This document shows, in pieces, positions 22,478 through 33,538 of a stretch of DNA of 64,000 bases; position 1 is the first letter of the stretch; each line of letters starts with the position of its first letter. Origin of the DNA: Copromyces sp. CBS 386.78 (Eukaryota; Ascomycota; Sordariomycetes; Sordariales; Sordariaceae); contig MU839135.1 of assembly GCA_030685235.1 (NCBI GenBank), forward strand, positions 228,406 through 292,405, read 5' to 3'. A program made the translations under genes and the position numbers. Under the pieces are notes generated by a model that worked only from the letters and a program-made list of their open reading frames with translations, had not been told where the DNA came from and searched no databases.

Positions 22478-24065
22478 ACTTTGGGGGTAACCCGGGTAAG
22501 CAGGGCAGATAGCTCCCTTTTGGTGCCTCTTCTCAGTCTTGGCCTTTGCATGACGAAACAGCTTTGCCTTCAGGAGCGCTAATCTGGATAAAGGATGGCG
22601 CGTCTCTAGCTGGGTTTCTCCACTGTTAGGTCACCATATCACAACTCCAAGTCTCTAACGTTAGCGACCGATGTGCAGTGCTGGTAAAGTCACTTGCATC
22701 CTTTCCATTTCGAGTTACTTCTGCACAAGGCGCATCGCAGCAACCAGTTCGCAGACGCCATCTCGACTATTTTATTGATATGTCCTGTCAAAGGGTCAGA
22801 CCGTCTGTCTCTTCCACGCCAGATACTAACACCAGGGATGGATCCCCATCGGTCAACAACAACAACAACAACAACGTGGAGCTCTTCCGAACAAGCCGGG
22901 CAGACCTTACATCTACCGGGCCACCGTGGGCGGTCTCGGACTAGGTATTTTGCAGCGACATTCGCCCGCCGTGACGAGATAAGCTTTTGTGGAAGGAGGG
23001 AAAACCAACAGAGTTCGAACAGAGTCCAGCCAGGCCCGACGAACCCTTGATTCAAATGGACGGGCAGTAAGCGGGCACTGTTGTTTTAACCGGTTAGGCA
23101 CGGAACGAAAAGAAATTTGGCGATGCAACGAGATGCTATGTACCTACCATACTGCAGGCTCGGATTTGGGTAGAGCCACAGGAGCGAAACAACGGCGCCG
23201 GGCAAGTCGACAGACGACACATCGAACGGGACGCTCCCGTCTTGGAGTCGATGAAGGACCTCGGCCAACGACAACAGCAATGCGCCCGTGATACCTTTTA
23301 GAACAACACCATGGGAGCACAATCACAACATTCAGCCCCGAATGACTGCGTGTGCCTAGCTTCACTGGAGCCGAGCATTGGCAGTCCTGTTGGTGGCCGT
23401 TTCGAGAAATCCCCAGTGGCCCAGACTCTACGGCCTATCGAACCTATCGGCTTGGCGAGTTGACCTGAAAGAGGCACAGAATACAAGCGAGCGGAGTGAT
23501 CCAAGTGGGTTGTGTGACAACGGTGGTCACCAATGTCCAGTCGGAATGTGTTTGTTTCTTTCCTTTTCTTTCAAATCAGGGGAACGGAGATGTGCTTGAT
23601 GGAGGACACACAGCAGGGACAGCATGCATCATTTCCCCTTCCATTCAAAAAGCCCAGTTGCTTCTCTTGTTGCTTCCTGCAAAGCTGTCGTCTGTTGTTG
23701 TCCCGCCGGACCAAGCATTGGAAATGGAGACCCGGGCGCGGTGCCCCACGGAAATTTTCTCCACTCTGTCTTTTCTCAACAAAAAAGTGTCATCCCCAGC
23801 AGGCCAGTCCCTGTGGTCTTTCCCTTGGTCTTTTTCGGCTCTCTTCGCCAAGCACTCTCCACTCGATTGTGATTGGACAAAGAGTGGAAAGATCCGAAGA
23901 CCTCTAATTGAACACCTGCTCGTCTCGTAACTTGCAGGATCGATTGGCATCTCACTGCACTGCACTCATACATTGCGTCAAACTGTGCGTCAGTTGGTAT
24001 GTAAGCGGCAAGTAACTACCTAGCTTGCCCATTATCAACAACAACAAGACCATTCCGGACTATCC
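22478..24065. other. Intergenic region before the methyltransferase gene
   Basis: Base composition is normal. Many short overlapping frames occur on both strands, none with protein-like character. An (AAC)6-like run lies near 22855-22875. The 3' part presumably holds the promoter and leader of the methyltransferase gene. Confidence 0.45.
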
Positions 24066-25528
24066 ATGGTCAATGATATTACAATGGAGAGGCAGCAAGA
24101 AGAGGGGCAACGCTGCGAAGAGCTACAAGGCTTTTTGCGACTGCTCGGAAACGAGATCAAGGACTCGGACGATGCTGATGAAGGTTTGCGCGCGAGTGCC
24201 TCTTTCATAGCAGGAAAAAGTTCCCCATAAAGCTGACTTGGTGAATTCAGAGACATATGATCTCTACGCCCAAGACATGCCCTCCTCAGATCTGGGAATC
24301 ATCGACCCAAAGACCATCGTGTTGCAACTCACGGTGGCCGGTCAAGACCTCACGATCCATCAGTCACCGGGAATCCTTTCCTCGGCCCGTGCCGGAGGTA
24401 CCACCGGAGCCGGTGCGTAAATTACCTCCACCCTACCGTCCTTCTGTCTACACTACCCCTGGCCCTGATCATCGTCTCCTTAACCGTTGCTGGAGCAACA
24501 GCTCTCATTGTTGACTTTGGCGTCGGTCATCGGTTCTCGATGCACTTCCATCCCGTCTCCCCTGTGCTTTTCCTGTCCACGTTGCTGTAGCATCGAGCAC
24601 ACATCTACATTTACACATGTACAGTGTCATGCATATGTATAGTCACTCGTGCGCACCCACATAACGCTCCCTTATTGCATCGCATCTTGGTTTTTATCTG
24701 AACTCTATCCGGCTCAGAACCAAAAACTAAACAACCTTTCAAACCCAAAAAGTAACATGGCGCATAACCCCCCTCTTCGCCTCCTGGATTTCCTCCCCGC
24801 CCAACCCCCTCTCCACGCACCTCAACCTCTTCAACCACCATAGCCCTTCATCTTCCTCGACAACGACCGTAATCGAACTAGGAGCAGGCACCTCCGCCAT
24901 AGTCGGTCTATTACTCGCTCCCAAAGTCTCCCGGTACGTGTTGACGGACCAGGGGTACGTGGTCAAGTTGGCGGAGAAGAACATTACCGAGAACTGGGGG
25001 GCGGTATCACTATCTCGACAACAGCAATCTGGCACTGGCAGTAAGAGCAAGAAACCGACCAAGCAAACAACAGCCCAGGGCACCAACGGCAGCGGCGGGC
25101 AAGAGGGACCCGGGGAGAGACTCGTGTTCAGGGCACTGGACTGGGAAACAGACACGCCGACTTCTTCCCTGGCTCAACCGGCTTCATCGAGCTTTGATCT
25201 GGTGGTTGCTTGCGACTGTATCTATAACGAAGCATTAGTCGACCCCTTCGTTACCACTTGCGTCGATATTTGCCGGTTACGGCACTCCGACAACACCACC
25301 AGTGGTAGCGGGGAGAAGAGGCCAACGGTGGTGGTTGTTGCGCAAGTACTCAGGAACTCGGACGTCTTTGAGGCGTGGCTTAAGCGGTTCGTGCAGGATT
25401 TTAGGTGTTGGAGGGTGCCTGATGGGATGTTGATTGATGGGTTGAAGAGCGGGGGCGGCCAAGGGGGAGGAGGGGGAGGGACGTCGGGGTTCGTGGTTCA
25501 TGTTGGGGTTTTGAGGGAGGGGAGGTGA
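24066..25528 (+). CDS. METTL21-type protein-lysine methyltransferase, EFM6-like
   Basis: SAM-dependent class I methyltransferase of the PF10294 family, probably acting on elongation factor eEF1A like yeast Efm6. Exons 24066-24183, 24251-24412 and 24753-25528 give 351 residues. The second junction reconstructs TGAVTWRITPLFASWI, the conserved lead-in to the fold, which fixes the acceptor at 24752. SAM motif I is VIELGAGTSAIVGLLL, followed by VLTDQGY. The substrate-side motif FDLVVACDCIYNEALVDPFV is typical of Efm6. An S/G/Q/T-rich insert of about 35 residues lies between these motifs, and a Gly-rich run near the C-terminus. Intron 2 is long (340 bp). An alternative start is the Met six codons in. 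No signal peptide; presumably cytosolic. The family is secure; the EFM6 orthology is likely. Confidence 0.85.
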
Positions 25529-25852
25529 GGCATGTGAAGCTGGTTCGAGGTGAAGAGGCAATCAAGCTGGCTGAAAAATCACTTGTATAGAGGGATACTC
25601 GGGGAGTCAAAGTGCTGGCAGAGGGTGTGATCATTAGATGATGGTATATAACCCATAAACCATCCGAAACGAAACGCCAAATCCCAAACTCCCAGCCCCA
25701 TTTGATCCGTTCTATATAGAAGCCCTTAGAGGCCGGTACGAAACCCAAAATCGTCTAGGCTTAAATAACCCGAACACATGTGGCTGTGCGCATTGTGCCG
25801 TTCATCCAATGTCCTGAAGTAGCGCGGTATGAAGTCAAAATAAAACTTGCCC

Positions 25853-27916
25853 CTAAACCAAATCCCAAGCACATATCCCCGCAAAACTGTACGCAGACTT
25901 CCCCTTCCTCCTCAAATACTCCTCCTTCGTCAATCCTCTCGCGCATTTATCATCTAACGTCGTGACAGCAAACACCGTAATCTTCTGTCCCGCCGCCCCC
26001 AGATCGATAGCAGGTATATCTGCCCACCACCAGAACCCGTCCGTATCCAAGGGCACGAAATCCTTGTTTCTGCCATCTCGCCCCTCGATCGCCACGACGA
26101 AGAGGTACTGTTTCCCGCCTCCGTTCTTCTCCGGATCCCAGTGCACGCACACCTTGCTGAACTGAAACCGCACCACTTCGCCGCTGTAGACGGGAATTGT
26201 GGCCGTGCGCGGCTCTAGGCTGAACTGATCCAGTCCGTCTTGATCCGCGTCGCCGTACCAACACGGAGCGGGACCGTCTCCGAGAATGTACTCCTCCCAT
26301 GTCAGTATGCGCCCGTCAGACCGGTAAAAGTGTCTTCGGTCCGTCGGGAAATGTTTCTTGCCGATGATCTCGTTGGGCAGGTAGAACATCTCCGGGCTGA
26401 ACTTCTGATGGTATAGCTTGTCGGGGCCCAGGTGGCCGGCGCCCCAGCAAGCGTCGATGATCTTCCATTCACCGCCGTCGATGCGGACCGCGTTCCAGGC
26501 GTGGTTACTTTCTTCAGGAGGAACAGGAGCGCCAGAGTCTAGATCGTGGTGGCCGAATCCCTTGCCGTGGCCACTGATGAGGACACAGTCCAGCCCAGCA
26601 GCGAGGGCAATGGCTTTGTACACCTCTGCGTAGCCCTGGCAAACGGCTTTGCCGCTGAATATCTGCTCAGCGGGGGATGAATGGTGCGGAACGCACTTAT
26701 TGAAGAAGCCGTGGACGTCGTATGCCATGTTGTGGTGGCACCAGGTGAAGATGGCGCGCGCCTTATCGGTGGGCGAGTCGAACGGGTCACAGAGGACGTG
26801 GGCTAGGTAGCGAATGGTGTCATGACGTGGAAGTGAGGAGGTCGGATGTTGTGCCGCAATAGTATCAGGCCCGGAGAAGTCTCGGCATATGAGGCAGACA
26901 GGACCGACTGGAGGGGCGGAGACTGATCGAGGAACGACCTCGGTGCCAGTGGCTTTTCGAGATACAACAGCATCAAGTGTAGGTCGGGAGCTTAGCGGGA
27001 TGGGTGGTGGTGCTGGCTCTGGAACCGATTTTGGTCTGTGACTGAGTGGTGGAGGCGGCAGACGGCGGTTGGGGAGGGGTGGGCCCGGCTCTTCCTCGAC
27101 GTCAGGGAAGGTCGAATGCCTGACTGGTCGGGAAGGAAGCCTAGGTGGCAGAGATGGGCGTGATGGTAGTGCCGGAGGTTCGCGGGACGCAGAAGATGGA
27201 GGCGGTAACGAAGAACGTGATGGAAGTCGCGGGGGGCCTTGGGGCAGGGCGGGCGGAGCTGATCGATTCGCTTCTCTTTCTTGCTGTTGCTGTGCTTCTT
27301 CCCTGGCCTTTGCCTCGAGCTCACGTCGTGTCGGAGGTAGTGGCGGGAGCTTGGCTTGATCGAACGCTGGCGGTAGCTTCCTCATGGGATGGCCATTATC
27401 GGACGTAATGCTAGTGCGTGCGGACGAAGAGGCCGTATTGTTCCAGGAAGATGTGGACACATTGGAGAGGTACGAGATGTCGGACGAGTTGGAATTTCTT
27501 CGAGCGCCGGGGACAGGAAGAGAAGTTGAGGTTGTCCGTCGAGGTGGGAGGGCCGGCGAGGTCTCCTGTGTAGAGTTTCGGGAGGGCAATGGGGGTGGTG
27601 GCGGCTTCTTGGTCAAGGTCGGCATCGGCTTGTCCTCCGGGATGTCTTGTTCTGTGGTTCGTCGCGGCAATGGGGGAGGTCTAACGACAGCGGAAGCAGC
27701 CCGGGCTGGGCGTGGAGGAAGCGATGGGGTTGAAGGACTTTCATTCTGACTCGGTGATGTCGGATGAATCACAGGATTCTCAGTTGCGGCTCGAACGGGG
27801 GGCGGGGGCGGAGGTCGTTTGCCGGCAGTCGAAGGGGCATTGAAGTTCTTTTGCTGGTTCAGAGCGGCGATACGCTCCGCCAGAGTGTTGAACACAGGCT
27901 CTTCCACGTCGGCCAT
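25853..27916 (-). CDS. Proline-rich protein with C-terminal transglutaminase-like domain
   Basis: Single exon, 687 residues from the ATG at 27916. The open frame extends 42 codons further upstream, but MADVEEPVFNTLAERIAALN is the better start: it opens a conserved-looking helix, and the upstream part reads like leader translation. Residues about 40-360 are low complexity with many PPLP/PPPP runs, candidate SH3- or WW-binding sites. The C-terminal half has a transglutaminase-like core with C426 (GKAVCQGYAEVY), H472 (ESNHAWNAV) and D488 (KIIDACWG), a complete Cys-His-Asp triad. This resembles the architecture of fungal cytokinesis protein Cyk3, which also pairs an SH3-linked region with such a core, but no SH3 domain is seen here. 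Whether it is enzymatically active is unknown. It is divergent from the F-box gene. Confidence 0.88.
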   Translation of the reverse strand: MADVEEPVFNTLAERIAALNQQKNFNAPSTAGKRPPPPPPVRAATENPVIHPTSPSQNESPSTPSLPPRPARAASAVVRPPPLPRRTTEQDIPEDKPMPTLTKKPPPPPLPSRNSTQETSPALPPRRTTSTSLPVPGARRNSNSSDISYLSNVSTSSWNNTASSSARTSITSDNGHPMRKLPPAFDQAKLPPLPPTRRELEAKAREEAQQQQEREANRSAPPALPQGPPRLPSRSSLPPPSSASREPPALPSRPSLPPRLPSRPVRHSTFPDVEEEPGPPLPNRRLPPPPLSHRPKSVPEPAPPPIPLSSRPTLDAVVSRKATGTEVVPRSVSAPPVGPVCLICRDFSGPDTIAAQHPTSSLPRHDTIRYLAHVLCDPFDSPTDKARAIFTWCHHNMAYDVHGFFNKCVPHHSSPAEQIFSGKAVCQGYAEVYKAIALAAGLDCVLISGHGKGFGHHDLDSGAPVPPEESNHAWNAVRIDGGEWKIIDACWGAGHLGPDKLYHQKFSPEMFYLPNEIIGKKHFPTDRRHFYRSDGRILTWEEYILGDGPAPCWYGDADQDGLDQFSLEPRTATIPVYSGEVVRFQFSKVCVHWDPEKNGGGKQYLFVVAIEGRDGRNKDFVPLDTDGFWWWADIPAIDLGAAGQKITVFAVTTLDDKCARGLTKEEYLRRKGKSAYSFAGICAWDLV

Positions 27917-29440
27917 TTTGGACAATGGACAGTGATCACACAGATCATGGAAAGATGAGGAGTGTGAGAAAAAGAGTAAGAGCAAGGAACGAGTTGAGAA
28001 GGGGGGTGGGGGGGAAGGCTGGGTTTTCAAGCGCGGGCTCACGGCATGCAGACTATTCAGGTACTGGGGTTATCTCGCCAATCGCAGGGGTGGAATTACC
28101 TAGAGCGACGGGAGGCTGAGAGAGTCTGGGCGCAGAGATCGTCAAGGCAAACGGTTGGCGTTATGGGGCGCCAATGCACATCCATAATGAGAAGTCCGAG
28201 CGAGGGTTAGACTTACCTACTAGCAGCTGGATTCTGAAGAGGAAAAGATGGGATGAATGCCGGGTGCCTGAAGCACATCTGATTACATTGGATGTAAGAA
28301 AGAAACAACCTAGAAGTAAGGTACACCTACCTTAGGTACATTTAGGTGCAAGAAGATGAAGAGAATTCTTGCGGTTAGGTTTGTAGGCCGGTGGAGGTGG
28401 TCATTTTAGCGTTACATTCATAGCCAGTTTTATGGAGCACTAACATTGAACTCTAGGCACTAGGCAGCCACAGCCAACATCCACTCTAAACGTGCCCCTG
28501 CATTCTGGGCTTGGAGGTTGCTTGATTGAAGATGACAATTGCAGAGTCTCTATTAGTTCTGGTAACGAAGCCGCAGGTATTCGACTCTTCAACTCATAGA
28601 CCCTGAAGAAACTTGACAATGTCGTAGAGACAAGCCTGTTGTCGGTGGGGTTGTCACAGCCTTCCAAGGCGTCGAGTCAGGCGTTGTCCCTGCCCCTGAG
28701 ACTTCAGCTGCCAATGGGATAAGTGGGTCTTTTGCCGTCCTTCCGTTCCCTGTCCCGCGCCTGCCGCCGCGCCTAACCCGCTACCCCGCCATTCTATCCC
28801 ACCTGTTAGGCATGGCTCCCCCGCAGTGCCCGCTAAAAGGCAGATCAGGGTGCAATGTAAACAAGCCATCCCCTGCCTGCCACAGGCCTGCCTCTTCAGC
28901 GACCCTATCGCCCGCTTTCGACTTTCCATCTCGTACTCGACACCTAGGGCCACCGCGTCTTGGAGGGAACAAGCTCTTTCCTTCACTTTCGTCAACTCAA
29001 CGGGATCTCCTTATGGCTCTGTACTCCCCCCGAAACTGCAACCACAATCAAATGACAAGCTAAAGCTGTAGTATACCTCTCCCACGTCGCCAAATCGGCC
29101 ACTTCATCCACGGAACGAACCATCAATCACATATTCTGGGCATCATTTGCACTTTGCTCTTATTCCGACCCGAACAAACAGACGACTACCGCACCGCCAC
29201 AGGACGCGTTACCCGACACAAGCTCTGCATCCGACTCGCCGTTGGTGCCCAGCCGCAGCGGGCGCGTCAAGTCCCGACCCGTCCGTCCTACAGCTTAACC
29301 AACAGAAGCAGAAGCATATCCAAAAGCTTATCCATCATCGTATGAAAAGTAGACGTGGCTGCTCGGCTTCTCGGCTGCCCTGACAGAAAGACACGTTCTC
29401 TCACGTTCACTTCTTCTACCTGTACCTGCCGCATCCCTCT

Positions 29441-29476
<36 letters not shown>

Positions 29477-29518
29477 TCCTCCCCGCACTTCTCCAAGCCA
29501 AAAAAAAAGAAGCTCAAA
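27917..29518. promoter_or_regulatory. Divergent intergenic region (transglutaminase-like / F-box genes)
   Basis: 1.6 kb shared upstream region. No coding sequence supported. It contains the leaders of both genes. Near the right end is a 32-base T run. Confidence 0.5.
29444..29475. repeat. T32 homopolymer in the F-box gene leader
   Basis: Thirty-two consecutive T, ending 43 bp before the ATG at 29519, inside a CT-rich leader. Length may vary between strains or be affected by sequencing. On the transcript it would be a U tract; on the DNA a nucleosome-disfavouring tract. Confidence 0.9.
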
Positions 29519-32500
29519 ATGTCTTCCCACTCGGCACCCGATTCAGCAGCAGCCATGAACTCGCACGAGAACAGTCATGCGTCGCCCGCCGTGAACCCTC
29601 ACATCCGCTTCTTGGACTTCCCGTCCGAGATCCAAAAAGACATCATCAGTCACTGTTGCCAAGCCGACCTCATCTGTCTCGCCCTCGCCTCCAAAGAATG
29701 CCGAGAGCTGGCCGCTTCCCAGCTTTATCGCCAGTTCCACATCGTTTTCCCTGACGAGGATGACCCGTCGTTCGACTCCCCCATTGATGGTCTGGCTGGC
29801 GGGCTGGATACCTTCGTGACCAGCCATTACGACTATGCGCAGCATCTCAGAGATCTTTCCCTCGACACTCTTAGTGCCGGTACCAAGGGGGAAGCTGCTT
29901 ACAAGCCCTACCTCTTCAGCAACAGCTGCGGAAAGTTCATGAACACTCTTCTGCTCCTCACCCTGCGCAAGGCAAATAAGCTCGAGACTTTCAAGTACGC
30001 CCATCCAGATACTCCCAGTTCTACCCGTACAGCGTTACCAGAATGTTTGTGCTAACCCTTGTGTCTCTACCAGGTGGAATATCCGCGTCGAGCTTAGCCG
30101 TCCCGTATACGCCGTGCTACACGATATCAAGACCATCGCAAACGTACACATACGCATGCAGGCAGGCCCGTCTCTATATGAAAGGCCGCCTCCGCTCCCT
30201 CATACCCTTCACCCACCGCCGCTCATTGCTTCCAACCAGCCGCCGCCACTCTGGATGACTCAAGGCACTCATCCGCCCCCGGCTCCTCCGCAGCAGGGTA
30301 TTGACTTTGGGACACAGATCACGACCGCCAATACGACCTTTCATCCTGTCTACTTGGTGCAGAGTCAACAACCCCCTCATTCACATGCTTTCGCTCAACA
30401 GTCTCACCATCCACAGGCGTTCCCTCAGCAGCATCCGCATCATCAGCCTCCCGCTCCCAAACCCCTCTCCAAAACAAAAGCGCAGAAGCGACCTCAGGTC
30501 CTCGCGGAGCCCCCAACCCTATCGGGGTTCAAAAACCTCAAGAGTCTTGCCGTTCTAGATATCGAGACCCTGGATATCGTAACAGAAATCAAGACCTGTG
30601 TTAGAAACTCGGCCGGGACCTTGACCAAGCTGAAACTGTCTTTTTCGGATTCCCTTGCATCACAAGCTCGGAGGCCGCCGGCACCGGAAGTCGTTACCGA
30701 CGACAGTGACGAGGAGGAATCCGTCTGGTCCAATCCTGGCTTGGACCCGAATCCGCAATCGAGTGGTGCGGCCGAGAGCCCTGGAGCGAAGGCACATCGG
30801 GCGCAAGAGGAAAAGAAGGCACAGGAGTCCGTTTTGGGGCGCATCTTCGATGTCGAACACTATGTCGTCAAGAAACCGCAAAAGAAGATCAAGGCAAAAG
30901 AAAAGACACCGGATCGGGCATTGACCTCGGACCCTGGCCAAAACTTTATCCAAAATGTGATGAAAGCGGCAGAGGTTCTTATGAAGAAGGAGGATGACAT
31001 GCGACGGGATGCTCTTGATATCATCGAAACTGCCGCCACTGCTTATGTCGCTTCCTTAAAGACCAAGGAGAACGGGAGCACGTCTGCAAGTTCCGATTCT
31101 CAGTCGGCTCAGACCAAGGTCAAGACAGAAGGCGAATCAAGTACTGCGGGTCCCTCTGTTCCTGCCAGGCCGAAAAGGGAAAGTGACGACTTGATCCCGG
31201 AAGACATCGACATTGAAGAGCTCGACGGAGAACTCGAACTCGATCCGGGATCTCCAGGTCCTCAAACTGAGGGCACAGAGACTGTTCCCGAGTTATCATC
31301 CTCGCAAACTCTATCCTTGGCAGCAGGCGGCCCGGACCCCGCTTCTGTCAAGAAGGCCGTGGCCAACTTGGTAGCGCAAAAGGTTAACTATCAGACTTTG
31401 ATCAAAAAACTTGAGATGTACAAGGCACGAGCTAACGACCTTCGCAAGGAAACCGAAGAACTGCGCGAGCAAGACGGGCCTGTCGATCCCGAACGTATCG
31501 CTAGAACCGAGAAGGAGATTACAGAGCTAAGCAACGGGATCGAAAAAGCGAGGTGCGAGATTAACGTGGTCGAGGCTGAGGTGGCTGATTCGCAAAAGGA
31601 AATCTATGGTCTTCGCAACTCGGATACCATTGAGTCCCAGCGTCAGCGGAGGAGTGAATACGTCCGAACTACAAGGGGCTTGCCTCTTCAGTCACTTAGC
31701 ATCTATCTGGTTCCGACAAAAGCCAGTGTAATTTCGAAGGCGATCGACATCCGGATGCTCACCCGCATTACTCTCCTCAATGTTGGGCCCCAAGCACCGA
31801 TTTGGGCTTACCTAAAGAGCCAGAACGAGGAAAGCCCTCTCCCGCTTTGCAAGATCTTCACTGACAACGTCACGACAAGTTTCCTGCAATTTGTATCCCA
31901 ACTGAATCAGGTAACGGAGCTGTTCATGCTTGAGAGAGAGGCCAAATACAAGCCTGAGAGCTTCACCCCAAAGACGACTACAAATATCGATGACATTCGG
32001 CGACTGGCACTCAAAAAGCACATGCCTTGTCTGCGGAAGCTCATGATCAAGAACCAGGCCAGCACGGCATGGGATTTGGACACCAAAACAATCATGCTAT
32101 TGTGCCGGCGTGGCAGAAATATCGAAGAGCTTGCCTGCAGCATGAGTATGCGGTCCTTGGTAAGTGCCCCTAGCATTGACCGAATCTATCAGAGCAGTTT
32201 ACTAACCTCAGAACCTCAACAGCATATCTTCAACCAAAACGTGCGCTTGCTCACCAACCTTCACGCCCTTCACATCATCTGTCTCCGTAGCGAGGACCAG
32301 TGTCCCACTCTTGCGGCAGAATCGAAGAAGTTCTTGATCGACAACCTCACGCAGTTTCCTTTTAAGAACCTCGAATGGATTTCCGTCAGCGAAGGCAACT
32401 GCGTGAACCATATCAAGTTTCACCAGCCGCTGTCGGTGGAAGAGCGGAAGAGGAGACTGGCGGCCAAACAGGCTAAGGGCAAGGCTAAGGCCACGACGGC

Positions 32501-32723
32501 GGCGACCACTACCAATGGGACATCCAACAACACCAACAACCAATACCCGACGTTTCCTCCCCCGGAAATCTGGGATGGTGAAACCAGTACTGATGACGGG
32601 TATGGGGATGACGAGTTGGCGCCTACGTCAAGCAACTTCTTCGAGAAGCTGGGGACTATGCGCTTCTATGATGTGTGGGGGGTGAGGATCTTCAAGAAGG
32701 AGGTTCTCAGCGGCCGCCTTTGA
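29519..32723 (+). CDS. F-box domain protein with central coiled coil
   Basis: Probable substrate adaptor of an SCF ubiquitin ligase, target unknown. Exons 29519-29994, 30074-32159 and 32223-32723 give 1,020 residues. The first intron (79 bp) has a GTGCTAACCC branch region. The second (63 bp, GTAAGT..CAACAG, TTACTAACC branch) is a multiple of three without stops, so retention would add 21 residues in frame. The F-box-like helix set is at about residues 30-75 (IRFLDFPSEIQKDIISHC). Then come a P/H/Q-rich segment (about 190-290), an acidic S/E-rich region, a coiled coil at about 600-672 (KKLEMYKARANDLRKE), and a long region that may form leucine-rich-repeat-like structure. A lysine/Thr/Asn-rich tail loop precedes the C-terminus. 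The F-box call is by pattern. Confidence 0.85.
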
Positions 32724-33538
32724 AGAAGTCCCAACATGACGCGCAAACATTTTGCTTGACACCAGCGGAACCAAGGGACATGATAATGTGGGAAACGAAA
32801 TGATGAACAGCGATTTGTATTTTTACTCTGTTTTTTTCATTCCCTTTCTTCTTTCTTGCTCATTGAATGGAACCGGAAGCACCTCTAGATTGAGCTAGAG
32901 GTAGGGTGGCGACGTTGTGTTCAACGCCTGATAGAGGGCCTTTGAGCGTTCCTGTGCGACGAGAGAAAGGAAAGATAGGAAAGGTCAGATGGAATATACC
33001 CAGTAGTCCTTTGTGGCTTTAATGTTATAGGTCTCATCATTGTTTTTGGTCCAAGGGGTTCCCATCTCCTATCACCGAACGCTTCACAACTTCACCAAGT
33101 TCCACCATGTTTATGATCACTTCACTCACACCAGGCAAGGCAGTATCAAATCATCATCATGAACAGGCAAAAAAATCATCCAATATTGTATGTATGCGCC
33201 ATGAACTATGTACGTTAAAACCGTAAATGAGCTGAAAAAATAAAGCTGTGGAGTCATTCCTCGATGACTGTCCACTCCGCCAAGACCGCCGACCATAAGA
33301 GACCATGATAAACTCAAAAACCCGCAAACCGCAGAGCAACACCGTGATATCAAGCGTTTTTGGAAAAAAGCAAGACATGAAAAACGTGAAAAATAAAATA
33401 TACCCGCTTGCGTCGCCCGCTTTCCTGCTATGGCGGCGCTAACTTTTCCTCTTTTTCCTTTTTTGTTTTCAACCCCCCTTCCTTGAACTGTTTTTTTTCC
33501 CTCAGCCCTCTTCAGTGGTATGTATGTATGACTGAAGT
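32724..33538. other. Convergent 3' region between F-box gene and leu-2
   Basis: 815 bp between two stop codons on opposite strands, holding both 3' untranslated regions. Short minus-strand frames (for example 33126-33545) overlap the leu-2 stop and do not look coding. Confidence 0.5.

Noticed and set aside
22678..23973. Cluster of 60-144 codon frames on both strands
   Set aside because: Mutually overlapping, low-quality composition, no splice-consistent gene model.
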